DNA of 25,597 nt from DATFAS01 sp035254305 (GTDB lineage Bacteria; Bacillota; Bacilli; Aneurinibacillales; RAOX-1). Positions 16,872 to 24,229 of the stretch are shown in pieces. Numbering within the stretch: position 1 is the stretch's first letter; each line of letters begins with the position of its first letter. The stretch covers positions 1-25,597 of the forward strand of contig DATFAS010000008.1 of the NCBI GenBank assembly GCA_035254305.1, in the 5' to 3' direction. The notes under the pieces were generated by a model, which saw only the letters and a program-made list of their open reading frames with translations, did not search any database and was not told the DNA's origin. The translations under genes were made by a program, and so were the position numbers.

Positions 16872-17797
16872 TCTGAATCTCCTCCATTTTGGAGAAAGAA
16901 TTGGTAGGTTTCCTTAATACCGTTAATCAAGCTAGTTTTGGCCTTCCATCCCCACTGAACTTGGTTGTCAATATGAACAACCTTTCGCTTCATCCCTGTT
17001 GGCTTTGTCTGATCATGAACAAAATCCCCTTTATATCCTATAACATCTGCAATGACCTGATAATATTCATTAATGGTAAAATCATACCCTAGCCCAACAT
17101 TCATTAGAGTTGGTAAATCATCAAATTTCTTTATAGCAAGATCTAGGCACTCAGCTAAATCTCCCACATATAGAAATTCTCTACGCGCTTTACCATCTCC
17201 CCATATTTCAACTTCTTTATCTCCATTTTTTTTGGCTAGATGAATCTTACGAATCACGGAAGGGATCATATGGGCTGATTTCGGATCAAATTTATCCCAC
17301 TTACCATAGAGGTTACAAGGGATTAATGTTTTATACTGAAATTCACTATTTTCACGACTAATATATTCACAAAGCCTTGCTGTTACTATCTTGGCAAGTG
17401 CGTAACCCTCATTGGTCGGTTCTAGCTGTCCTTGCAATATAGATTCTTCTTTTAATGGATTGTCTGCGTTACGCGGATACATGCATGAGCTCCCTAGATT
17501 AATGAGCCTTTTAACCCCTTGCTCTTGTGCAGCACATAGGATGTTTCTTCCCATATCCAAATTCTCTACCAGATAGTTAACTGGATGTGCAATATTCGCC
17601 TGAATTCCCCCAACCCGCCCAGCAGCATGTAAAATGAAATCAGGCTTATGCTTTTGTAAGTAATTTTTCACAGATTCGAACTGCAATAAATTTAATTCTG
17701 CTCGGGTAGGTGCAATCACCTTATAATCACCCTTTGTGCTATATTGTAAAAAATTACGTCCAACCATTCCGGTTGATCCTGTAAGAAGGATACGCAT
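16868..17797 (-). CDS. colC: GDP-L-colitose synthase / GDP-L-fucose synthase family (ColC type)
   Basis: A 309-aa short-chain dehydrogenase with GSTGMVG at the N-terminus. The epimerase/reductase residues of the fucose synthase family are in place: Ser103-Ser104-Cys105 in GSSCMYP, Tyr132 and Lys136 in YALAK, and His176 in SAHMIP. Fucose synthase and ColC are homologous. The neighbouring ColD makes the 3-deoxy keto sugar, so the product is most likely GDP-L-colitose after C5 epimerisation and C4 reduction. If ColD were inactive the product would be GDP-L-fucose. AAAGGAG precedes the ATG. The 3' end overlaps colD by 4 nt, suggesting coupled translation. Confidence 0.82.
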   Translation of the reverse strand: MRILLTGSTGMVGRNFLQYSTKGDYKVIAPTRAELNLLQFESVKNYLQKHKPDFILHAAGRVGGIQANIAHPVNYLVENLDMGRNILCAAQEQGVKRLINLGSSCMYPRNADNPLKEESILQGQLEPTNEGYALAKIVTARLCEYISRENSEFQYKTLIPCNLYGKWDKFDPKSAHMIPSVIRKIHLAKKNGDKEVEIWGDGKARREFLYVGDLAECLDLAIKKFDDLPTLMNVGLGYDFTINEYYQVIADVIGYKGDFVHDQTKPTGMKRKVVHIDNQVQWGWKAKTSLINGIKETYQFFLQNGGDSE

Positions 17798-17824
17798 GCT
17801 TTATGCTCCTTTGAATAGAAGTTG

Positions 17825-18940
17825 CTACTCAAAATCGTCTTTTATGGTATGTTTACCCTTTAAGAGAATTTGGTCCTTCATAGCTTCTTTTAAGTCAAAC
17901 TCAACCATTTCAGTAACTAATCTTTTCAAATCATACTTTGGTGTCCAAGCAAGCTTCTCTTTTGCCTTCGTTGCATCTCCTAACAATAATTCTACCTCTG
18001 TTGGTCGATAGAATTTAGGGTCTACTGCCACAATCTCTTTACCAATTGGAAGTTGATACTCGGGAAAATGACAAGCACTTACATAACCTTTTTCATTCTC
18101 CTTCTGTCCTCGGAAATCTATTTCAATCCCCAACTGTGCAAAGGCTAATTTCACAAATTCTCTCACCTCAGTAGTCACTCCACTCGCAATCACATAGTCG
18201 TCAGGCTCCTTTTGCTGAAGGATTAACCACATAGCTTCTACATAATCTTTGGCATGACCCCAGTCTCGTTTCGCGTTAAGGTTTCCTAAATACAATTTTT
18301 CTTGAAGGCCTAATGCAATTCTTGCTGCCATCCTTGTGATTTTTCTAGAGACAAATGTTTCCCCTCTTTTGGGACTTTCATGGTTAAATAGAATTCCGTT
18401 ACAAGCATAGATTCCATAGGCTTCTCGATAATTAATTGTGATCCAATAGGCATATAGCTTTGCTACTGCATACGGGCTTCTTGGATAAAATGGGGTTTTT
18501 TCATTTTGCGGTACCTCCTGAACGAGTCCATACATCTCCGAGGTCGATGCCTGATACATTTTTGTTTTCTCAGTAAGGCCTAGTATCCGCAAGGCCTCCA
18601 ATAATCGAAGGGTTCCGAGACCATCTGCATTGGCTGTATATTCAGGTGTTGCAAAGCTAACATGTACATGGCTCATGGCAGCTAGATTATAAATTTCATC
18701 TGGCTGAACATGGTCTACAATTCGTAGCAAATTAGTCGAATCTGTCATATCCCCATAATGTAAAAAGAATCGAGAATTTTCCTCTTCAGATGGCTGGTTT
18801 AAATGATCAATTCGATCCGTATTGAAAAGAGAGCTTCTTCTTCTAATTCCGTGGACGATGTATCCCTTTCCTAGTAAAAATTCAGCAAGATAGGCCCCAT
18901 CCTGGCCTGTTATACCTGTTATTAACGCTACTTTTGCCAT
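17825..18940 (-). CDS. gmd: GDP-mannose 4,6-dehydratase
   Basis: Converts GDP-D-mannose to GDP-4-keto-6-deoxy-D-mannose. The enzyme has the NADP motif GITGQDG (residues 9-15), RRRSS, the catalytic region STSEMYG (132-138) and Tyr157-x3-Lys161 in YAVAK. FNHESPKRGETFVSRKI is typical of the family. Length is 371 aa, close to the usual 345-375. It is the first gene of the five-gene - strand operon gmd-colC-colD-manC-GT2, with GAGGGAG before the ATG and a sigma-K-like promoter about 55 nt upstream. Confidence 0.95.
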   Translation of the reverse strand: MAKVALITGITGQDGAYLAEFLLGKGYIVHGIRRRSSLFNTDRIDHLNQPSEEENSRFFLHYGDMTDSTNLLRIVDHVQPDEIYNLAAMSHVHVSFATPEYTANADGLGTLRLLEALRILGLTEKTKMYQASTSEMYGLVQEVPQNEKTPFYPRSPYAVAKLYAYWITINYREAYGIYACNGILFNHESPKRGETFVSRKITRMAARIALGLQEKLYLGNLNAKRDWGHAKDYVEAMWLILQQKEPDDYVIASGVTTEVREFVKLAFAQLGIEIDFRGQKENEKGYVSACHFPEYQLPIGKEIVAVDPKFYRPTEVELLLGDATKAKEKLAWTPKYDLKRLVTEMVEFDLKEAMKDQILLKGKHTIKDDFE

Positions 18941-19002
18941 CGGTTCTCTCCCTCTAAGAAATGATTGAATGGGTAAAGGTAAACATAATCCATTTTCTTG
19001 AA

Positions 19003-19030
19003 TAGTGTATGGAATAATTGGAGGTTTGTT
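19003..19030 (-). promoter_or_regulatory. Sigma-K-like promoter of the gmd operon
   Basis: On the - strand, GAAC (AC within 19028-19030), then 16 nt, then CATACACTA (19003-19011). This fits the sigma-K pattern of AC, 16-17 nt, CATANNNTA, and the expected start of transcription is about 18996. The CATACACT core also resembles a sigma-E -10, but no sigma-E -35 is visible. Confidence 0.6.
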
Positions 19031-19047
19031 CGGGCAGCACGATTAGA

Positions 19048-19056
19048 CATATCTTA
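19048..19056 (+). promoter_or_regulatory. Possible sigma-K -10 for the GT10 gene
   Basis: CATATCTTA fits CATANNNTA, but the bases 16-17 nt upstream are TC/TT rather than AC. Activator-dependent (GerE-type) sigma-K promoters can have poor -35 sites, so this remains a weak candidate. It lies about 100 nt before the GTG start. Confidence 0.25.
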
Positions 19057-19154
19057 ATTTTCTCTTTCATCCTTAACATAGAACCAAATAAAATGGACTT
19101 TAATATCATAATATTTAAGGTCAAAATCTAAGGAAAATTTAGGAGGAGATCGCT

Positions 19155-20108
19155 GTGATTATCGGCTTTCATAGTTTGTGGGGGCTAGAAAATGCCTGGT
19201 TTTTTAAAGATGCTAAAGATTTAAATTATGGCGATAATCTATGGTATCCATTGATTGCATTAAAAGAGCATGCTGCAAAGCTGGGAATTACAATAGGAAG
19301 AGTTACCGAATTTAACCTAGAGGATATCGATATTTTTGTTTTTCACGAGGTTCCAGTCCCCGAGGATCAAGACCCTTATTTCCAATATGCCATCACTAAT
19401 CATAAACCGATGTATCTCTATAATTATGAACCAGAAGTGATTTGCTGGGCCTCTCATTGCCTTGATAAACATCAACCATACAAGAAGATTTTTACCCAGC
19501 ATGATCAATATATAGACGGGAAAAAATATGTTAAGATCAACCCATTCTGTATCGATGTCTCTAACTCTATTAAAAATCCGACCAAACAGAACCTTTGCAC
19601 CTTAATTGCATCTGGCAATAAATCTTCTTCCCATCCTATGGAGCTCTATACTGAGAGAATGAACGCAATCGAATGGTTTGAACAAAACCAACCCAATGAT
19701 TTTGATTTTTACGGACACTCCTGGAATCATCAGGATCATCCCTGTTACAAGGGTCTCTCCTTTAATAAAATCGAAACACTTTCTCATTATAAATTTGCGA
19801 TCTGTTATGAAAATGCTAGGGATGTTGCTGGTTATATTACAGAGAAAATCTTTGATTGTTTCAATGCAAGCTGTGTCCCTATTTACCTTGGAGCCAATAA
19901 TATAACCCAATATATCCCACCCCAATGTTTCATAGATCGACGACTATTTTCTTCCTATGATGATCTTTTCCAATATATTACGAATATGAGTGAAGAAACC
20001 TATGACGGATATCTACAAGCCATTGAACAATATCTCTCTAGTGACTTAGCGAAACAATTTTCTGTCAACCAATTTGTTACGACGATGTGGCAAGGACTAA
20101 CTCATTAA
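19155..20108 (+). CDS. Family 10 (fucosyltransferase-type) glycosyltransferase
   Basis: A 317-aa soluble protein. The C-terminal half carries the GT10 signature: YKFAICYEN (residues 212-220), GYITEKIFD (226-234), VPIYLG (241-246) and a following IPPQCFI. In GT10 enzymes this region binds GDP-fucose. Because the adjacent divergent operon appears to make GDP-L-colitose (3-deoxy-L-fucose), this is the best candidate colitosyltransferase, which is an inference. The N-terminal half is less conserved and should bind the acceptor. The start is GTG, with AGGAGGAG about 6 nt upstream. A strong terminator follows, so it is a single-gene unit. Confidence 0.85.
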   Translation: MIIGFHSLWGLENAWFFKDAKDLNYGDNLWYPLIALKEHAAKLGITIGRVTEFNLEDIDIFVFHEVPVPEDQDPYFQYAITNHKPMYLYNYEPEVICWASHCLDKHQPYKKIFTQHDQYIDGKKYVKINPFCIDVSNSIKNPTKQNLCTLIASGNKSSSHPMELYTERMNAIEWFEQNQPNDFDFYGHSWNHQDHPCYKGLSFNKIETLSHYKFAICYENARDVAGYITEKIFDCFNASCVPIYLGANNITQYIPPQCFIDRRLFSSYDDLFQYITNMSEETYDGYLQAIEQYLSSDLAKQFSVNQFVTTMWQGLTH

Positions 20109-20118
20109 AATGAATCAT

Positions 20119-20165
20119 GAGGGCACCCTCAAGGGAAAGTAATAACCTTAGGAAGCCCTCTTTTT
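20119..20165 (+). terminator. Terminator of the GT10 gene
   Basis: GAGGGC (20119-20124) / GCCCTC (20155-20160) arms with internal AAGG/CCTT pairing are followed by five T. It lies between two convergent genes; the - strand side has no good T run. Confidence 0.75.
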
Positions 20166-20174
20166 CATCGTTTC

Positions 20175-21272
20175 CTATAGCGGATACTGATTAATGACTT
20201 GAACGATTTTCTCTACTTCTATATCTGTTAGAACAGGACTGATAGGAAGGCTCAACACTTCGCGGTGAATTTTTTCTGTAATGGGGAGAGAGGATGCGTT
20301 CCATTCACTGTAGGCCAACTGCTTATGTGGAGGGATCGGATAGTGGATGAGTGTCTGGATATCCTGTTGCAATAGGTATTTTTGCAGTGAATCTCGATCC
20401 TTAGAACGAATAACATACAAATGCCACACATGGCCATCCGCATCAGAATGGATTACACGAGGTAGTTCAATTTTTTCATTTTGAATATTTTTTGAGTAAT
20501 AGGCCGCAATTTCTTTTCTTCGCTGATTATCCGTATCTAGATACGTTAGTTTCACCCGAAGAACAGTTGCTTGAATTTCATCTAATCGACTATTAAATCC
20601 TTTTAATACATTTTCATATTTTTTCACGGACCCATAATTCCGTAAGATCCTAATCCTCTCAGCTAGGGCATCATCATTTGTGGTAATAGCACCCCCATCT
20701 CCTAGAGCACCCAAATTTTTGCCTGGATAAAAGCTAAATCCGGCAGCATCTCCAAGATTTCCCGTTCTTTTCCCTTTATATTTCGCCCCATGAGCCTGCG
20801 CTGCATCCTCAATCACCTTTAGACCATGGTTATTAGCAATCTGATAGATACGATCCATCTCAGCGCATTGCCCATACAAATGAACAACCATAATCGCCTT
20901 AGTTCTTGGGGTGATTTTTTCCTCCAAACGATCAGGGTTTAGATTATATGAAATAAGTTCTGGCTCAACTAGAACGGGAGTAGCACCATTCTCTGAGATT
21001 GCTAAGATCGAGGCAATAAACGTATTAGCTGGTACTAGGATTTCATCCCCAGATCCAATCCCATAGGCACGAATGATTATTTTCAATGCCTCTAGCCCAT
21101 TTCCTACTCCAATACAATGTTTAACACCGCAGAAGGAGGCAAATTCATGTTCAAAGGCATGCAGTTGATTCCCAAGAATATACGAACCACTGTCGATCAC
21201 CTTCTGTACAGATGACAGGATCTCATCACGATATTTTGCATTAATGGCTTTAACGTCTAAAAAGGAAATCAT
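20175..21272 (-). CDS. DegT/DnrJ/EryC1 sugar aminotransferase (FdtB/QdtB-like)
   Basis: A PLP- and glutamate-dependent enzyme of 365 aa that aminates a keto group on a nucleotide sugar. The PLP lysine is present (Lys185 in FYPGKNLGALGDGG), as are EDAAQAHGA (about 155-163) and the N-terminal MISFLDVKAIN. The overall look is that of 3-keto-6-deoxyhexose transaminases FdtB/QdtB. It contrasts with the His-containing ColD homologue in the same locus. AAGGAG lies 11 nt before the ATG. It is the last of four genes reading from the CgeB-like gene, next to an acyltransferase that would acylate its amine. The substrate (dTDP- or UDP-sugar) is unknown. Confidence 0.85.
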   Translation of the reverse strand: MISFLDVKAINAKYRDEILSSVQKVIDSGSYILGNQLHAFEHEFASFCGVKHCIGVGNGLEALKIIIRAYGIGSGDEILVPANTFIASILAISENGATPVLVEPELISYNLNPDRLEEKITPRTKAIMVVHLYGQCAEMDRIYQIANNHGLKVIEDAAQAHGAKYKGKRTGNLGDAAGFSFYPGKNLGALGDGGAITTNDDALAERIRILRNYGSVKKYENVLKGFNSRLDEIQATVLRVKLTYLDTDNQRRKEIAAYYSKNIQNEKIELPRVIHSDADGHVWHLYVIRSKDRDSLQKYLLQQDIQTLIHYPIPPHKQLAYSEWNASSLPITEKIHREVLSLPISPVLTDIEVEKIVQVINQYPL

Positions 21273-21313
21273 AATCGTCTTAACTCCTTAAATTTTTTGT
21301 CCATGACTTCCAT

Positions 21314-21865
21314 TTATGCTTCCTCAATTATTTCATGAAGAAGTTTATACAATTTATTACAGTCATTACAGTATAGATGGCCATCCAAGCTCGCCCCACA
21401 GTTACAAATATAGCCTCTAAAGGTGGCTGGATTACCATACCATAAGGTATTCTTAGGGATAGTCTTCGTTACAACGGAACCAGCACCAACCATTGCAAAT
21501 CTGCCGATTGTCACTCCTGCAACAATAGTGGAATTCGCTCCAATAGAAGCACCATTTTCTACAATCGTTGCTTCGTATGAATCAGGATACTTTTTTGATC
21601 GCGGTCTTACATCATTCGTAAAAGTAACATTCGGGCCAATAAAAACATTATCTTGAATACTTACCCGATCCCAAATGTAGACACCGGATTTGATCGTCAC
21701 ATTCTTCCCAATGACAACATCATTCTCAATAAACGTATGATCACAAATATTACAATTTTCCCCAATCATAGCACCCGCAAGAATGTGCGTAAAAGCCCAT
21801 ATTCTTGTATCTCTCCCTATATTTTTGGACTCCACCAATGCATGAGGGTGAATATAGTATTCCAC
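21314..21865 (-). CDS. Left-handed beta-helix N-acyltransferase (FdtC/QdtC-like) with Cys4 tail
   Basis: A 183-aa hexapeptide-repeat enzyme. Repeats run from about residue 10 to 135, with NICDHTFIENDVVIG, FIGPNVTFTND and GASIGANSTIVAGVTIG, as in transferases that acetylate 3-amino sugars (FdtC, QdtC, WbpD). After the usual GNPA end there is a tail with C-x-C (154, 156) and C-x2-C (166, 169), a likely zinc site. The frame is open to 21928, but GAGGTGA lies about 7 nt before a GTG at 21865, which starts EYYIHPHA, the family N-terminus. That start leaves 16 nt after the dehydrogenase stop. Its substrate is probably the amine made by the downstream aminotransferase. Confidence 0.85.
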   Translation of the reverse strand: MEYYIHPHALVESKNIGRDTRIWAFTHILAGAMIGENCNICDHTFIENDVVIGKNVTIKSGVYIWDRVSIQDNVFIGPNVTFTNDVRPRSKKYPDSYEATIVENGASIGANSTIVAGVTIGRFAMVGAGSVVTKTIPKNTLWYGNPATFRGYICNCGASLDGHLYCNDCNKLYKLLHEIIEEA

Positions 21866-21881
21866 AGTGAACTCACCTCGC

Positions 21882-22934
21882 TTAAACGTTGACTTGTTGC
21901 CCTGTACGTGCGGATTGATAAATAGCATCCATAATTCTACTTAATATCACACCTTCATTTATTGAAGGTGCATTCGTTTCTTGCGTTCTAATCCTTTGCA
22001 GGAAATGTTTCCACAGATCCATTCTCACTTGGCTCTCGTCAACAGTAATTAGTGGCAATATATTATGCTGTACCCCAAATGCTTCCTTACAGATTGCAAG
22101 CCTATTATTCTCAAGCACTGCACCGCCTTTACTCCCAAGAAATGAAATCGAGAAATGATCTTGTTCAATATTAGAGGCCCAACTTGTCTCTAGGATTAAA
22201 GTAGAACCATTATCAAATTTTATAAAAGCAAGCCCAGTGTCCTCAACATTAAAATGGCCCTGTAGATTTTCAATTGCCCTTACCCGAGATTGCCCCTTCT
22301 CAATTTCCCCATAGATATTGTAGGTAGAGCCCGTAACAGAAACGGGATGAGGATAACCCATAATATAGAGAGCAAGATCAAGCATATGGACACCAAGATC
22401 GATCAAAGCGCCCCCTCCAGATTTAGCTATATCTGTAAACCATCCTCCCCATCCTGGAATACCGGCTCTCCTCATCCAAGCGCATTTTACATAATATATT
22501 TCTCCCAATTCCCCTGCTTCATGGTACTTTTTAATCAACTGTACATCTTTACGAAACCGGTTATTGAAGGCAATCATTAATTGCTTACCCGTCCTTTGCT
22601 GGGCCTTTGCAATTTCAAGCGCCTCTTGTTCATTGATCGTTAGTGGCTTTTCACAAAGAACATGCTTCCCAGCCTCTAGAGCATCCACCGTTATTTTGCA
22701 ATGTAAATAATTAGGTACAGAAATAACAACTGCATCGATTTCATTAAGCTTTAGTAATTGTGTGTAATCCTCAAAGACATACCTAATCTTCAGTTCTTTG
22801 GATAATTCCTGCGTTCCTTTAATGTCTGCAAGGGCTAGCACATTCACCTCTTCACCTAAGCTTTGTAAAGCGGGTAAGTGTGCCTTTCTAGTAATCCTCC
22901 CTGTTCCAATTACTCCAATATTAATTTTTGCCAT
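21882..22934 (-). CDS. Gfo/Idh/MocA-family sugar dehydrogenase
   Basis: A 350-aa NAD(P)-dependent oxidoreductase. It has the Rossmann motif GVIGTGRI (7-14), the family EKP at 95-97 (catalytic Lys96) and DLGVH at 179-183. Together with the following acyltransferase and aminotransferase, it fits the C3-oxidation, transamination and acylation scheme known from WbpB-WbpE-WbpD. The sequence is not especially close to WbpB. GGGAGG lies 8 nt before the ATG at 22934; the longer frame to 22961 would include the ribosome-binding site. It is the second gene of the operon. Confidence 0.82.
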   Translation of the reverse strand: MAKINIGVIGTGRITRKAHLPALQSLGEEVNVLALADIKGTQELSKELKIRYVFEDYTQLLKLNEIDAVVISVPNYLHCKITVDALEAGKHVLCEKPLTINEQEALEIAKAQQRTGKQLMIAFNNRFRKDVQLIKKYHEAGELGEIYYVKCAWMRRAGIPGWGGWFTDIAKSGGGALIDLGVHMLDLALYIMGYPHPVSVTGSTYNIYGEIEKGQSRVRAIENLQGHFNVEDTGLAFIKFDNGSTLILETSWASNIEQDHFSISFLGSKGGAVLENNRLAICKEAFGVQHNILPLITVDESQVRMDLWKHFLQRIRTQETNAPSINEGVILSRIMDAIYQSARTGQQVNV

Positions 22935-23015
22935 AGCCCTAGCCTCCCAGAACCCTTCCAATTTTCATTTGCTTTTTATTCTCATTCAACTATTGATTTG
23001 GGAATTAGCCTATGA

Positions 23016-24002
23016 CTACCTAATAAATCCCTCTTGTCGTAATACATCTAAAACATGTTCTGCACGATGTTTATAGCTGTATTGACTGACAGTCTGCTCA
23101 CCCTGTGAACATATTTTTTTACGACTTCCCTCATCATTCAAATATTGATCAACTAATTTCAAGGTATCTTCATAGGAGGAGGAAACTACAAGATCCTTCC
23201 CCGGTGTGAAAATTCGTCTGACTTCAGGAGTATCATTCGTTAGTAAAAAAGCCCCCGAACCCAAAATTTCATAGATTCTTTGAGTAACCTGTGTTTCATA
23301 GCTTTGAACTCCAATGACAATTTTAGCTGAACTATACACCTTATTAACATCCTTATAAGTTACATATCCGCGAAGCCAATCTCTAGGTATGGCGTAACCC
23401 AAATAAGGGGCGATAAATTCCCAGCCTCTCCCCCATATGTCAATACGCCTATTATTCTTAACGAGGGGGCGAATAAGGACATCGAGATACTGCAATCTCG
23501 TTTTGTAATCATGATCCTGATTATCCATATCCCACGAATAAGCATTCGCAACGAGTGCGATATCTGATTGATACTGTTCATCCTTAGCTACTCGCCCATT
23601 TATAGTTGGCTCATAGCCAAACTCTAAACGTGCAGCACGAATACCTAAGCTTTTAAAATAATCTACGGCCGAAGGACAAATCGTAAAAACAAAGTCAGGT
23701 TTTACCCGATAAATTAATGGTAATACAAATGTCTCCGTATATCGTGGATCCTCTACAGACCAGTAAATATGTGGAATCCACGTTTTCTTTATATACTGTC
23801 TCATCCAAATCTGTTTTTCTACTGTCTGCTCAGGCCCCCACCCTTGTGAAAAAATTATATCAGGCTTAAACTGTTCGATTAGTGATGGGATTTTTTCCTC
23901 TGTAAGTACACCTGAAACCATGACGGTATGCCCAGCTTCCCGAAATCCATTAGGTAAGAGATGGGTAAATACTTCATTACTGTCTAGAAACAGAATTCTC
24001 AT
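23016..24002 (-). CDS. CgeB-like glycosyltransferase (spore surface)
   Basis: A GT-B-type protein of 328 aa. The C-terminal part reads QRIYEILGSGAFLLTNDTPEV (241-261, start quoted in part), then a GKDLVV strand and a helical tail, the typical end of CgeB and YkvP spore proteins. In B. subtilis the cge genes are under sigma-K and GerE control and affect the outermost spore polysaccharide. The N-terminal part begins MRILFLDSNEVFT and has no membrane segment. GAGGGAG precedes the ATG. It is the first gene of the four-gene - strand operon, about 80 nt ahead of the dehydrogenase. The sugar donor is unknown. Confidence 0.8.
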   Translation of the reverse strand: MRILFLDSNEVFTHLLPNGFREAGHTVMVSGVLTEEKIPSLIEQFKPDIIFSQGWGPEQTVEKQIWMRQYIKKTWIPHIYWSVEDPRYTETFVLPLIYRVKPDFVFTICPSAVDYFKSLGIRAARLEFGYEPTINGRVAKDEQYQSDIALVANAYSWDMDNQDHDYKTRLQYLDVLIRPLVKNNRRIDIWGRGWEFIAPYLGYAIPRDWLRGYVTYKDVNKVYSSAKIVIGVQSYETQVTQRIYEILGSGAFLLTNDTPEVRRIFTPGKDLVVSSSYEDTLKLVDQYLNDEGSRKKICSQGEQTVSQYSYKHRAEHVLDVLRQEGFIR

Positions 24003-24086
24003 ACTGATACTCCCTCGTATAATATTCTCTCAAGTATGATATTAAAAGGGGGATTGGTGCGGAACGGCATTGTCACTAAAAAATGG

Positions 24087-24109
24087 AAAAAAGCTTCTAG
24101 CGAAGCTTT
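24087..24109 (-). terminator. Terminator-like hairpin between divergent spore genes
   Basis: A perfect 8-bp stem AAAGCTTC / GAAGCTTT with a 4-nt loop is followed on the - strand by TTTCCATTTTTT. It sits upstream of the CgeB-like gene, so it would stop - strand transcription entering from the GT61 side or act as an insulator. Confidence 0.45.
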
Positions 24110-24160
24110 GCAAATCGGTTTTATTGCCCTTTTTCCTTTTCAATAACAGAAGATCTCGTT

Positions 24161-24187
24161 ACATTCCCTTTCCTTTCACATAAGCTA
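24161..24187 (+). promoter_or_regulatory. Sigma-K-like promoter of the GT61/CotS-like unit
   Basis: AC at 24161-24162, a 16-nt spacer and CATAAGCTA at 24179-24187 match the sigma-K consensus in both elements. The expected transcription start is about 24195, leaving a short leader before the ATG at 24230. The spacing equals that found before gmd. Confidence 0.6.
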
Positions 24188-24229
24188 TAAGGGTTATATC
24201 CATTCTTATGTAAGGAGAGTTGTCATTTC

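Noticed and set aside
16868..17797. Plain GDP-fucose synthase annotation
   Set aside because: The catalytic residues cannot separate fucose from colitose synthase, but the overlapping ColD-type dehydratase makes the 3-deoxy product more likely. Fucose is kept as the alternative.
12024..18940. GDP-perosamine or rhamnose pathway
   Set aside because: Perosamine needs a Lys-containing aminotransferase beside gmd; the one here has His-His. No rmd-type reductase is present.
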